A DNA stretch of 64,000 bases from Gammaproteobacteria bacterium (GTDB lineage Bacteria; Pseudomonadota; Gammaproteobacteria; Pseudomonadales; Azotimanducaceae), in the NCBI GenBank assembly GCA_030425195.1, contig JAUIAV010000010.1, positions 167,596-231,595 of the forward strand. Direction: 5' to 3'. This document shows positions 8,209-16,292 of the stretch, one piece after another. Below the pieces are notes generated by a model, which was given only the letters and a program-made list of their open reading frames with translations, was not told the origin of the DNA and ran no database searches. Made by a program: the position numbers and the translations under genes. Numbering within the stretch: the stretch's first letter is position 1; every line of letters starts with the position of its first letter.

Positions 8209-8582
8209 GCCCCGGCCTCCTGATGCTCGACCTGATCGAGATAGAAAACGTTACCGTCCGGGTCCCGGAACATGGCCATGAATCCGCCCCAGGGCTGACG
8301 CGAGGGCGGCATGTCGAAAGTCACGCCTTTCGCGACCAGCGCTTCATAGGTTGCGGGAAGATCGTCGACCACCCAGCCGATTCCCGTGTGCCGACCTGTC
8401 AGGCCGGCATCATCCGTGCGCGCGAAAGCGAAACCCGCACCCTGTGTCCGGAAAGACGCGTAGCCGAACTGCTCGTCCCGGGTCGTTGCTTCGAGGCCAA
8501 GGCAGCGCTCGTAGAAGTCCAGCGCGCGTTCGAAGTCGCTGACGAAGATGTTGACGTAACCGATGCGGGTGAGTTCTGACAT
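8205..8582 (-). CDS. VOC-superfamily protein
   Basis: A 125-residue VOC protein: RIGYVNIFVSDFERALDFYERCLGLEA, then GIGWVVDDLPATYEALVAKGVTFDMPP and FMAMFRDPDGNVFYLDQVEH. It is similar in length and C-terminal sequence to the VOC protein at 7343-7720. No substrate can be named. The gene overlaps the GNAT gene by 4 bp and lies 18 bp after the STAS-like gene, which may be the first gene of this operon. Confidence 0.83.
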   Translation of the reverse strand: MSELTRIGYVNIFVSDFERALDFYERCLGLEATTRDEQFGYASFRTQGAGFAFARTDDAGLTGRHTGIGWVVDDLPATYEALVAKGVTFDMPPSRQPWGGFMAMFRDPDGNVFYLDQVEHQEAGA

Positions 8583-8600
8583 GCGCTTCCTCCTGAAGGG

Positions 8601-8990
8601 CTATCGGATGGTCGAAGTCAGCCAGGCGATGGCAGCCTCCATGTCGTCGTTGTAAATGCGGACCCGGTGCTGCCAGTCCGATGCACCGAGCAGGTCGACG
8701 GCGAACTCGGCCACCTCCGTGCTGCCGAACACCCAGGCCGTTTTACGCCCCGCGCGTTGAGCATTGATGAGGGTCAGGTTGTGACTGGACCAGTCGGACA
8801 GATCCGTCTCAGGCAGCTGAGCCCGGGAAAGCCCGGGATCGATGTCTCTCAGGTCCCAGAGGACGGGCAGCTCGGGATCGAACTGCGGGTGCCGGTACCA
8901 CGCCTGCATGGCTTCCGTGATCTGCGGCAGGGTGACGACATCCTTACCCGTGTGCACGATCATGTCTGACTGTATGGCGGTCGTGATCAC
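8601..8990 (-). CDS. STAS/SpoIIAA-like protein
   Basis: A 129-residue protein with the alternating strand-helix pattern of SpoIIAA-like/STAS (Sec14-related) domains. ELPVLWDLRDIDPG is the central strand with the conserved D(L/M)R-D, GRKTAWVFGSTEVAEFAVDLL is next, and HRVRIYNDDMEAAIAWL closes the domain. The family is often a standalone protein of unknown function. The second residues (ITTAIQSDMIV) make ATG 8990 reasonable, though a later start cannot be excluded. Confidence 0.6.
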   Translation of the reverse strand: MITTAIQSDMIVHTGKDVVTLPQITEAMQAWYRHPQFDPELPVLWDLRDIDPGLSRAQLPETDLSDWSSHNLTLINAQRAGRKTAWVFGSTEVAEFAVDLLGASDWQHRVRIYNDDMEAAIAWLTSTIR

Positions 8991-9027
8991 TTTGACTCCT
9001 ACCCCGATGGTAGTAGCGGCTGTGGGG

Positions 9028-9234
9028 TCAGTCGATCAGGCAATGCTCCGCATAGGCGAGGGCCTCGTTGGCCGTCCAGTCACCCTTGGGCTTCTCGTTC
9101 ATCGCCTCGCACCAGCGCTCGCTGCCGACCTCCGGCGCACAACCGGCCAGCGTGGCGACAGTGAGACCGAGCAGCAGGAAACGGGGCTTTGTCCGGGACT
9201 CTATGCGGGGCTTCATCCGGGTCTTGAGAGGCAT
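9028..9234 (-). CDS. DUF3012-type small lipoprotein
   Basis: A lipoprotein of about 62-68 residues. The lipobox is LAGC after a hydrophobic FLLLGLTVAT segment, so Cys becomes lipidated and the mature part is only about 37 residues. The mature part, APEVGSERWCEAMNEKPKGD followed by WTANEALAYAEHC, matches the DUF3012 pattern with two conserved Cys and WTA. The function is unknown. Possible starts are ATG 9234 or ATG 9216, with no clear ribosome site for either. The signal n-region is encoded by a degenerate 12-bp repeat (see the repeat entry). Confidence 0.7.
   Translation of the reverse strand: MPLKTRMKPRIESRTKPRFLLLGLTVATLAGCAPEVGSERWCEAMNEKPKGDWTANEALAYAEHCLID
9183..9230 (-). repeat. degenerate 12-bp tandem repeat in a lipoprotein signal n-region
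   Basis: Four successive 12-base units (9183-9194, 9195-9206, 9207-9218, 9219-9230) share a GGG(G)CTT-like start on the plus strand. On the minus strand they encode alternating Lys/Arg-Pro residues (KTRMKPRIESRTKPR) before the hydrophobic core of the lipoprotein. Copies are imperfect. Confidence 0.45.
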
Positions 9235-9345
9235 GCATCTTGGCATCGGACATCCATTCCTGTGCCGGGCGTTGGATGGCCTGATGCTAGCACAGCCCAG
9301 CCGGCTTACCATGACCCTTTCGGGACAGCTCCAGAGGAGAACGCC

Positions 9346-10851
9346 GTGCGCATCGTCATCGCCACCATGAGTCACGAGACCAACACCTTTTCACCGGTCA
9401 TCACGGATCTGGACCGGTTTTCCGGCGGCCGGCCGGAACCGCTCTCCGGGGAAGAGGCGGTGGCGGTCTATTCCGGCACGGCCAGCTGTCCCGGCGGCTA
9501 CCTGCAGGCGGCGGGAGAGTTCGGGGCGGAAGTGGTGGTGCCCGTCATCGCCGCGGCACCGCCGTCCGGGCCCGTGGAGGACGATGCTTTCGAATACATC
9601 GCCGAGCGGATCGTGGCTGCCGCCGCCGACGGGCCGGATGCCATTCTGCTCGATCTGCACGGTGCGATGGTCACCCGCTCCCACGAGGATGGAGAAGGTG
9701 AGCTGCTCCGACGGATACGCACGGTCGCGCCTGAGGTGCCCATCGGTGTCGCCCTGGACATGCATGCGAATCTGTATCCGGACATGGTGAAGCTGGCCAC
9801 GGTGGTCTGCGGATATCACACCTATCCGCACATCGACATGGACGAAACTGCCCTCAAGGCAGGTCGGCTGACCCTGGGTACGCTGGCGGGCAGGCACCGC
9901 CCGGTCATGGCCTGGGGAAATGCGCCCATGCTGCCGCACGTGATGCGCCAGGGGACGGACGATTTCCCGAATCAGGCGCTCCAGGACCGGGCACGGGAGA
10001 TGGAGGCGGATGGCGCCTTGTCCGTGAGCCTGTTTACGGGATTTCCCCACGCCGACATAGAGAATGCGGGTCTTTCGGTGGTGGTGGTGACCGACGGCGA
10101 TCCGGATCTGGCCGAACGCTGTCGCGACGAGCTGCTCGAGCGCGCCTGGGAGCATCGGCAGGCCTTCGTCTATCAGGTGGAGCCCCTTTCCGAGTCGCTC
10201 GACCGGGCAGAGAAGCTGGCCGAAGCGCCGGAGACCGATGGCCCCGTCCTCCTGCTCGATCACTACGACAACACGGCATCCGGGGGCACCATGGATACCA
10301 CCGAGGTGCTGGCCGCCGTGCTCGAGGCGGGTCTGGCGGACCTGGCCTTTTTCGGCATCTACGACCCGGAAGCCGTTGCCCGCATGGAGGCGGCCGGGGT
10401 GGGGAACGAGGTAACCGTGTCGCTGGGCGGGAAGCTGCCCATGCCGGCCCTGGCAGAGCAGAGTACGCCTCTCGAGCTGACCGGTCGGGTCCGGCTGCTT
10501 TCCGAGGGTCTTTTCCCGGCCACCGTGGCCATGTCGCGGGGGCTGACCATGAATATGGGTAAAACCGCCGTGTTCCGCGTGGCCGGCGTGGACATCGTCG
10601 TAATCTCCCGGCACATCGAACCGTTCGACCCGGGATGTTTCAGGAGTCTCGGCATCGAGCCCACCGCCCGGCGCTTTCTCATGCTCAAATCCCGCATTCA
10701 CTACCGGGTGGGATTCGCGCCTCTGGTTGCCCACATCGTCGAATGCGCCGGGCGGGGCGTGTGCACGTCGGATTACTCCGAGGTCACCTTCGAGAACGTT
10801 CGGCGCCCCATTTTCCCGCTGGACGGTGTGAACAGCCGGGAAGGTCTGTAG
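9346..10851 (+). CDS. M81-family metallopeptidase (MlrC-like)
   Basis: A 501-residue protein of the MlrC/M81 family, first known from microcystin degradation, where MlrC cleaves linear peptide products. It begins RIVIATMSHETNTFSP, the usual family start. It has LDLHGAMVTRSHEDGEGELL and ALDMHANLYPDMV with likely metal ligands, CGYHTYPHIDMDET, and a C-terminal FGIYDPEAV and SRHIEPFDPGCF. Start GTG 9346 is preceded by a strong purine-rich site (GAGGAGA, 5-bp spacing). The open frame continues upstream to 8842, but without family similarity. The substrate here is unknown and is likely not microcystin. Confidence 0.88.
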   Translation: MRIVIATMSHETNTFSPVITDLDRFSGGRPEPLSGEEAVAVYSGTASCPGGYLQAAGEFGAEVVVPVIAAAPPSGPVEDDAFEYIAERIVAAAADGPDAILLDLHGAMVTRSHEDGEGELLRRIRTVAPEVPIGVALDMHANLYPDMVKLATVVCGYHTYPHIDMDETALKAGRLTLGTLAGRHRPVMAWGNAPMLPHVMRQGTDDFPNQALQDRAREMEADGALSVSLFTGFPHADIENAGLSVVVVTDGDPDLAERCRDELLERAWEHRQAFVYQVEPLSESLDRAEKLAEAPETDGPVLLLDHYDNTASGGTMDTTEVLAAVLEAGLADLAFFGIYDPEAVARMEAAGVGNEVTVSLGGKLPMPALAEQSTPLELTGRVRLLSEGLFPATVAMSRGLTMNMGKTAVFRVAGVDIVVISRHIEPFDPGCFRSLGIEPTARRFLMLKSRIHYRVGFAPLVAHIVECAGRGVCTSDYSEVTFENVRRPIFPLDGVNSREGL

Positions 10852-10855
10852 AGGA

Positions 10856-11131
10856 TCAGCTTGCGTTCCAGATGGTCCAGGCGCCGATGATGACGAATCC
10901 GGCGCCGGCGATGTAGCTGAGCACTTTCGTATCCACCTGGTCGGCGATGAAGCTGCCGGCAGCGACGCCGATGGCAGAGGCGGCGATCAGGGCCGCGGAC
11001 GCGGCCAGGAACACCACGAACGGGTGGAGGGATTCACGGGTGGCGAACAGCACGGTCGCCAGCTGGGTCTTGTCGCCGAGCTCCGCGAGGAACACGGTGC
11101 CGAAAATCGTCAGGAAGACCTTCCAGTCCAT
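10856..11131 (-). CDS. GDT1/TMEM165 (UPF0016) family transporter half
   Basis: A 91-residue membrane protein with three hydrophobic helices and one copy of the signature ELGDKTQLAT (residues 17-26). Eukaryotic GDT1 proteins and many bacterial members carry two such motifs and move Mn2+/Ca2+. A single-motif protein must pair with itself or with another half. No second half is adjacent in this window. The stop lies 4 bp from the M81 peptidase stop (convergent). Confidence 0.88.
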   Translation of the reverse strand: MDWKVFLTIFGTVFLAELGDKTQLATVLFATRESLHPFVVFLAASAALIAASAIGVAAGSFIADQVDTKVLSYIAGAGFVIIGAWTIWNAS

Positions 11132-11155
11132 TTGATGCCTCCGTTGTGAGGGGGC

Positions 11156-11650
11156 TCACGGGGTGATTTCGATGAGGGTCCCTTCGTCGACCAGACGCCA
11201 GATCTCTTCGATCGCCGCATTGCTCACGGCGATACAACCGTCCGTCCAGTCATATTCGTACTTCGCGGATGCCTTGATCAGCCCCGTGGGCAGTCCGTGA
11301 ATCATGATCTGTCCGCCCGGGTCCCAGCCCCGTTCCCGGGCGGTGCGTTTGTCACGTTCGTTGGGATAGGAGATGTGCAGAGACAGGTGGTAGGCGCTGT
11401 TCGGATTCTTGCCGTCGATGAGATAGATGCCTTCCGGCGTCCGCTTGTCGCCCTCATAGCGCTTGTGGCCGATGGGGTTCAGCCCCAGCGAGACCGGGTA
11501 GCTCCGGATCGGACGTCCGTCGGAGAACAGCACCAGAGTCCGTTCGGACTTGTCCACCAGGATCCGGCTGGCTTTCTCCGCGTTGGCCTCGGCGACGCTG
11601 GCGCCGATCAGGCAGATCGTCAGAGCGAGTTGTATTCCGAACGGCTTCAT
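11156..11650 (-). CDS. periplasmic L,D-transpeptidase (YkuD domain)
   Basis: A 164-residue exported protein with a signal peptide ending near ASVAEANA (about residue 24). The YkuD catalytic signature is intact: MIHGLPTG (His) and SDGCIAVSN-like DWTDGCIAVSN, with the nucleophilic Cys near residue 141. The start of the domain, SRILVDKSERTLVLFSDGRPIRSYPVSLG, is also typical. It would form or hydrolyse 3-3 peptidoglycan cross-links or attach proteins to peptidoglycan. Being short, it lacks a separate peptidoglycan-binding domain. Confidence 0.9.
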   Translation of the reverse strand: MKPFGIQLALTICLIGASVAEANAEKASRILVDKSERTLVLFSDGRPIRSYPVSLGLNPIGHKRYEGDKRTPEGIYLIDGKNPNSAYHLSLHISYPNERDKRTARERGWDPGGQIMIHGLPTGLIKASAKYEYDWTDGCIAVSNAAIEEIWRLVDEGTLIEITP

Positions 11651-11708
11651 GAGGCGGCGATTTCCGGTCAGAGTTTCGTGTCGGTTTATGGGTCTTCTCG
11701 TCGGCTCT

Positions 11709-11726
11709 CGCCAACTCCGGTTGGCG
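11709..11726. repeat. 7-bp perfect inverted repeat upstream of the L,D-transpeptidase gene
   Basis: The arms are CGCCAAC and GTTGGCG separated by TCCG, in the 179-bp gap between the transpeptidase and the P-loop kinase gene. A second short dyad (CACTGATTCAGTG) follows about 23 bp later. The role could be an operator or a weak hairpin. No run of T follows, so I do not call a terminator. Confidence 0.35.
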
Positions 11727-11829
11727 ACGGATCCGGACAGAATTCCCTCACTGATTCAGTGGGTTGGCCGGATTTGAGCGAATCAGTGTTAACTATGCGC
11801 AAATCCCGGCCCGGGATCAACGGTTCAGA

Positions 11830-12396
11830 TCACGTTCCTGAGCCCGAAACCTCGAGATCCCGGACGATTTCACAGGCGGTGTCGTCGGGCGTGCTGCGTT
11901 CGTTGTCGAGCTTCCGGGTGTTCGGATGCGGGATCGGCGGGTAGTGTTTCTCGCGCAACATCTTTTCCAGGCGGGTTCGTGAGACCAGCTTGCCTTCGGC
12001 CTCGCGCCCCGGCGCCGCAACCCGTGACAGGAGACTGTCCGCGGAGCAGTGCAGGTAGTAGGGGTGGAGCGCTGCGCCGGTGGTCTCCACCAGGCGGACG
12101 ATCTCGGCGACGTTGGCGACGGAGTCCGGGTCGGCATAGACCAGGGTCAGAATGATGTCCGGCACCGGCTCTGCGGCCGGGGGCGTGGGCGCCAGTGCAT
12201 GGCGCAGCATCACCAGGCGCAGCTCACGGTGCAGGGCCACGAGTCTGTCGTCACCGGGCTCGAACAGATGTCTGGCCAGGTTGAAGGTCAGATGATTGTG
12301 CAGAACCACGCTTGGATGGCGCTTTGCGATTGCTCTGGCGGTGGTGAGCTTGCCCACGGCGGGTGGTCCGTGGATGAGAATGACTCTGCGGTTCAC
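11830..12396 (-). CDS. P-loop NTPase/kinase-like protein
   Basis: A 188-residue protein starting at GTG 12396 with a Walker A motif right at the N-terminus: ILIHGPPAVGKLTTARAIA (residues 7-25). Walker B may be DIILTLVY. The layout resembles small AAA_33/shikimate-kinase-like nucleoside kinases. The C-terminal third (TRLEKMLREKHYPPIPHPNT) is not diagnostic. The substrate is unknown. It follows the cyclase-family gene with a 24-bp gap in the direction of transcription. Confidence 0.6.
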   Translation of the reverse strand: MNRRVILIHGPPAVGKLTTARAIAKRHPSVVLHNHLTFNLARHLFEPGDDRLVALHRELRLVMLRHALAPTPPAAEPVPDIILTLVYADPDSVANVAEIVRLVETTGAALHPYYLHCSADSLLSRVAAPGREAEGKLVSRTRLEKMLREKHYPPIPHPNTRKLDNERSTPDDTACEIVRDLEVSGSGT

Positions 12397-12420
12397 ACCG
12401 GGAGGCCCGCCCGGGGCAGG

Positions 12421-13071
12421 TCAGTCCACCACCGCATAGGCCCGGACCGGAAAGGTGCCGAAGGCGCGGACCTTGACCGGAGCCGCGTGAAAGCGGAAAC
12501 CCTCCGGCGGCAGGGCGGCCAGGTTGGTCAGATGCTCCACGATGGGGATGTCCGCGCCGAGCAGGGTGGTATGCACGGGTCTGCTGCCCGTTCGGGTGTC
12601 GTCGATGTTGAGCGAATCGATGCCCACCAGGGCAGCACCTGCCTCGAGCAGAAAACCCGCCGCCTCCTCGGTGAGAAACGGATGTCCGCTCAGGTAGTCG
12701 GCCCTGCCCCAGTGTCTGTCCCAGCCGGTGTGCACCAGCACCGCGCAGCCGTTCAGATCGAGCCCGGCAAAGACCTCAGGGCCGATGGCGGGCGCATCGC
12801 TCGCGACCACCCGGCCTGGCAGATCGGCGATGGACTCGAGCGGCAGCTCGGCCAGATCGCGCCCCTCTTCGAAACGGTGGAAGGGCGCGTCCACATAAGT
12901 GCCCGTGTTGGCCACCATGTCGATGCGGCCGATGTGGAAGCTGGTGCCTTCAGCGTACTGAGCTTTCGACGCCTCGCGGCTCAGGAAATCGCAGATCACG
13001 GGTGCCGGCAGGCCGGGATAGGTGACCGTCCCGTCTTCAATGGCGTGACTGACGTCGATCAGGCGGGTCAC
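12421..13071 (-). CDS. cyclase-family (kynurenine formamidase-like) hydrolase
   Basis: A 216-residue member of the metal-dependent cyclase/KynB family: LIDVSHAIEDGTVTYPGLP at the N-terminus, then NTGTYVDAPFHRFEEGRDLAEL. The usual signature is HxGTHxDxPxH. Here the first and second His are replaced by Asn and Tyr, a variation I associate with a distinct subfamily, so the amidase activity is uncertain. GIDSLNIDDTRTGSRPVHTTLLG and the closing VKVRAFGTFPVRAYAVV also fit. GTG 13071 overlaps the ilvD stop by 4 bp. Confidence 0.8.
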   Translation of the reverse strand: MTRLIDVSHAIEDGTVTYPGLPAPVICDFLSREASKAQYAEGTSFHIGRIDMVANTGTYVDAPFHRFEEGRDLAELPLESIADLPGRVVASDAPAIGPEVFAGLDLNGCAVLVHTGWDRHWGRADYLSGHPFLTEEAAGFLLEAGAALVGIDSLNIDDTRTGSRPVHTTLLGADIPIVEHLTNLAALPPEGFRFHAAPVKVRAFGTFPVRAYAVVD

Positions 13072-14747
13072 GATGCGTCCGTGACCGCACCCAGGCTCGC
13101 CGAGCTCACCAGACGCGCATACTTGGCCAGCGTGCCCCGGTCCGCATAGGGTTGTGGACGCTGCCAGGCACTCCTGCGGCCGGCCAGCGTCTGCTCGTCC
13201 ACGTGCAGCGTGATTTCCCGGGTTTCCGCATCTACCGTGATCCGGTCGCCGTCCTCGATCAGCGCGATAGGCCCGCCGTCGAACGCCTCCGGCGTTATGT
13301 GCCCGATCACGAAGCCGTGAGAGCCGCCGGAGAAGCGTCCGTCGGTGATCAGTGCCACGTCCTTGGACAGGCCGAGACCGTTGATCGCGCTGGTGGGCGA
13401 GAGCATTTCGCGCATGCCGGGCCCGCCCCGGGGGCCTTCGTAGCGTACGACTACCACGTCGCCCTTCTGAACCTCACCGGCCATGATCGCGTTCATGGCC
13501 GCTTCCTCACCATGGAAACAGCGGGCCGTGCCGGTGAAGGTGAGACCTTCGTGGCCGGTGATCTTGGCCACCGCCCCTTCCGGCGCCAGGTTGCCGTAGA
13601 GGATGACCAGGTGGGAATCCTTCTTGATCGGATCGGTGATCGGCCGCACCACCTTCTGGCCTTCCGGGTAGGGCGCCACATCGGCCAGGTTCTCGGCGAG
13701 GGTACGGCCGGTAACCGTCATGCAGTCGCCATGGAGCAGACCCTCCGCGAGCAGCGTCTTCATGAGCGGCTGGATGCCGCCGATCCCGATCAGTTCGCTC
13801 ATGGCGTACTGGCCGGCCGGCCGCATGTCCGCGAGCACGGGCACCCGCTTTCCCACCCGGGTGAAGTCGTCGATGCTGAGCGGGATTCTCGCGGCATGGG
13901 CGATGGCGAGCAGATGCAGCACCGCATTGGTGGAGCCTTCCAGCGCAATGGCGACCGTGATGGCGTTCTCGAACGCCTCCATGGACAGGATGTCACTCGG
14001 CCGGATACCTCTGTCGATCAGATTGAAGACCGCGGCGCCCGCATTGTAGCTGTCCTGCCGTTTGGCATCGGACACGGCCTCCTGGGCGGAGCTGTTCGGC
14101 AGGGACAGGCCGAGGGCTTCAATGGCGGAGGCCATGGTGTTGGCCGTATACATGCCGCCGCAGGACCCTGGTCCGGGGATGGCCGTGCTCTCCACCTCCT
14201 TGAGCTCAATGTCGGAGACGGTGCCTGCCGCGTGGCCGCCGACCGCCTCGAAAACGCTGACGATGTCCCGGCGTTCCTTCCCGGGCTGGATGGTGCCGCC
14301 ATAGACGAACACGCTCGGCCGGTCCATCCGTGCCATGGCCATGGCACAGGCGGGCATGTTCTTGTCACAGCCGCCGATGGCGACGAAGCCGTCGAAACCC
14401 TGAGCGCCGACCACGGTTTCGATGGAGTCGGCAATGACCTCCCGGGAGACCAGGGAATAACGCATGCCCGGCGTACCCATGGAAATTCCGTCGGAAACGG
14501 TGATGGTGTTGAACAGCACGCTTTTGCCGCCGGACTCGTCCGCCCCCATGGCGGCCGCTTCGGCGAGCGCGTTGATGTGCATGTTGCAGGGCGTGACCAT
14601 GGACCAGGTGGAGGCCACGCCGATCTGCGGTTTGCGGAAGTCCTCGTCGGTGAAGCCGACGGGATAGAGCATGGCCCGGCTCGGCGCCTGGGCTACCCCA
14701 TCCACGACCAGAGAGGAAAAAGGTCTTTTACTGGTATCGTCCGTCAT
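13068..14747 (-). CDS. ilvD: dihydroxy-acid dehydratase IlvD
   Basis: Iron-sulfur enzyme that dehydrates 2,3-dihydroxy acids to the keto-acid precursors of valine and isoleucine. At 559 residues the length is normal. Visible are the Cys-containing motifs GVASTWSMVTPCNMH, GGCDKNMPAC and GPGSCGGMYTANTM, which bind the cluster, plus DGRFSGGSHGF near the C-terminus. It lies between argA (88 bp upstream, with a 15-bp tandem repeat in the gap) and the cyclase-family gene (4-bp overlap). Confidence 0.97.
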   Translation of the reverse strand: MTDDTSKRPFSSLVVDGVAQAPSRAMLYPVGFTDEDFRKPQIGVASTWSMVTPCNMHINALAEAAAMGADESGGKSVLFNTITVSDGISMGTPGMRYSLVSREVIADSIETVVGAQGFDGFVAIGGCDKNMPACAMAMARMDRPSVFVYGGTIQPGKERRDIVSVFEAVGGHAAGTVSDIELKEVESTAIPGPGSCGGMYTANTMASAIEALGLSLPNSSAQEAVSDAKRQDSYNAGAAVFNLIDRGIRPSDILSMEAFENAITVAIALEGSTNAVLHLLAIAHAARIPLSIDDFTRVGKRVPVLADMRPAGQYAMSELIGIGGIQPLMKTLLAEGLLHGDCMTVTGRTLAENLADVAPYPEGQKVVRPITDPIKKDSHLVILYGNLAPEGAVAKITGHEGLTFTGTARCFHGEEAAMNAIMAGEVQKGDVVVVRYEGPRGGPGMREMLSPTSAINGLGLSKDVALITDGRFSGGSHGFVIGHITPEAFDGGPIALIEDGDRITVDAETREITLHVDEQTLAGRRSAWQRPQPYADRGTLAKYARLVSSASLGAVTDAS

Positions 14748-14770
14748 CTGTGTATTGTCTGTCAGTTGTT

Positions 14771-14815
14771 CTTCAGCCGGTCTTTCTTCAGCAGGTCTTT
14801 CTTCAGCAGGTCCTT
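14771..14815. repeat. three 15-bp tandem repeats between argA and ilvD
   Basis: Three near-identical 15-mers at 14771-14785, 14786-14800 and 14801-14815 differ at one or two bases each. They lie in the ilvD upstream region, after the argA stop. On the minus strand the units read Lys-Asp-Leu-Leu-Lys without an obvious start codon, so I do not call a peptide. Copy-number change would alter the spacing to ilvD without needing a frame change. Confidence 0.75.
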
Positions 14816-14834
14816 CCCGGCTTTACCCCGCCGG

Positions 14835-16163
14835 TCAGTCCCTGCGCCCGTCGAGCGCCTTCGTCATCACCCGGGAGTTCCGCTGGTAGTTATACATGGC
14901 CTGCCTGGGCGCGGGTAGCGTGTCCAGACCGGCGTCCGCGAAGCCGTGATCGAGGAACCAGTCCCGGGTCTGGGTGGTGAGGGCAAACAGGATTCCAGCA
15001 CCCGTTTCGCGGGCCCGGGCCTCGGCGGCGGCGAGCAGGGAGCTGCCTACCCGGGCGGAACGGTCATGGACACCGCCGGCGGCGGCGTCTTCCCGGTACG
15101 ATGCATGCACGGCCACGCAGGCCAGCTCAGCCATGTCGCCGTAAGAGTAGACGGCGCAGCAGCCCACCACGTTGCTGTCGATCTCCGCGACCAGGAACTG
15201 ATCGATTTCCTCCTCGAGGCGGTCCCGGCCCCGACGGACCAGCGCGCCGGCTTCCTCCAGCGGGCGGATGACTTCGACGATGTGGGCGACGTCGGCCGCG
15301 GTGGCCGGTCGTATGAATGCGCCGGCATTTTCCTGAATCTGAGTGCCGGACCCGGCGGCCGTATACAGTTCCGTGAGCAGTGCCCCGTCCGCCTTCCAGG
15401 AAACCAGCTGGCAGCTGGCCACGCCGCCGCGGGCCGCGCGGAGCATGGAGACCAGGTGCCCGGCGCCCGCATCGACGTGCTGGTGGAGGTCGGCGGGCGT
15501 CATCTGTGATATGCGGTGACCGTCGGGCGTGGCGAGACCATCCGCTTCGGTGAAGAAAATGAGCTTGTCCGCCTTCAGCGCGAGCGCCACATCCGCCGCC
15601 AGCTCATCCGCCGCCAGGTTGAACACCTGCCCGGACGGGGAATAGCCCAGCGGAGACAGCAGCACCATCGCCCCGGAATCCAGAATCCGGGTCAGGCGGG
15701 ACGAGTGAATCCTGCGCACCCGCCCCGTGAGTTCGTGATCGACGCCATCCAGAATGCCGACGGGCCGGGCCGTGACGAAGTTGCCACCGATGACGCTGAT
15801 ATCCACGTCCTTGAGGGGGCTGGCCGGCAGGCCGGTGGAGAACAGCGCTTCGAGGCGCGCCCGCAGCTCTCCGAAAACCCGCAGTACCGTGGGCAGGTGC
15901 TCTTCCCGGGTGATCCTCCGGCCATCCTTGATGCTGTCCGGCGATGAATCCGCAAGGGCTGCATCCAGCTGCGGCCGGGCACCGTGGACCAGCACCAGAC
16001 GGGCGCCGAGGACGTGGACGAGCGCCAGATCGTGGACGATGTTGGTCAGGTTTCCGTGCGCCAGCGCCTCGCCGTCCAGCAGCACCACGAAGGTCCGATT
16101 GCGGTGTTTGCTGATGTAGGGCGTGGAGTCCCGGAACCACTGCGCGTAGTCGCTCGTCGCCAC
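14835..16163 (-). CDS. argA: amino-acid N-acetyltransferase ArgA
   Basis: First step of arginine synthesis: acetylates glutamate using acetyl-CoA. A 442-residue fusion of an amino-acid-kinase-like domain (about residues 20-270; LVHGARPQLDAALAD, LLSPLGYSPSGQVFNLAADELA) and a C-terminal GNAT domain (about residues 290-435; IRPATAADVAHIVEVIRPLEE, then VGSSLLAAAEARARETGA). This is the classical proteobacterial ArgA architecture. Kinase-domain catalytic residues are not expected in this family, where it acts as the arginine sensor. Confidence 0.95.
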   Translation of the reverse strand: MATSDYAQWFRDSTPYISKHRNRTFVVLLDGEALAHGNLTNIVHDLALVHVLGARLVLVHGARPQLDAALADSSPDSIKDGRRITREEHLPTVLRVFGELRARLEALFSTGLPASPLKDVDISVIGGNFVTARPVGILDGVDHELTGRVRRIHSSRLTRILDSGAMVLLSPLGYSPSGQVFNLAADELAADVALALKADKLIFFTEADGLATPDGHRISQMTPADLHQHVDAGAGHLVSMLRAARGGVASCQLVSWKADGALLTELYTAAGSGTQIQENAGAFIRPATAADVAHIVEVIRPLEEAGALVRRGRDRLEEEIDQFLVAEIDSNVVGCCAVYSYGDMAELACVAVHASYREDAAAGGVHDRSARVGSSLLAAAEARARETGAGILFALTTQTRDWFLDHGFADAGLDTLPAPRQAMYNYQRNSRVMTKALDGRRD

Positions 16164-16292
16164 CTGAATACCCTCCCGGGCTGAGCATGTACTTGATATC
16201 CCGCGGGTCAGGGCCCGGCGGGCGGCGCATTCTACACCAAAGCCCTGTCAACGCCGCCGGCCGCCGGCCCTCCGCCGTGTTTCGCCCTCAAC

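Noticed and set aside
14771..14815. Leader peptide for ilvD attenuation
   Set aside because: The repeated Lys-Asp-Leu-Leu codons lack a start codon and no terminator hairpin with a T-run follows, so I keep only the repeat itself.
13152..14918. Long plus-strand open frame opposite ilvD (588 codons)
   Set aside because: It lies exactly over ilvD, shows no domain, and is His/Gly/Arg/Asp-rich as expected from the reverse complement of a high-GC gene.
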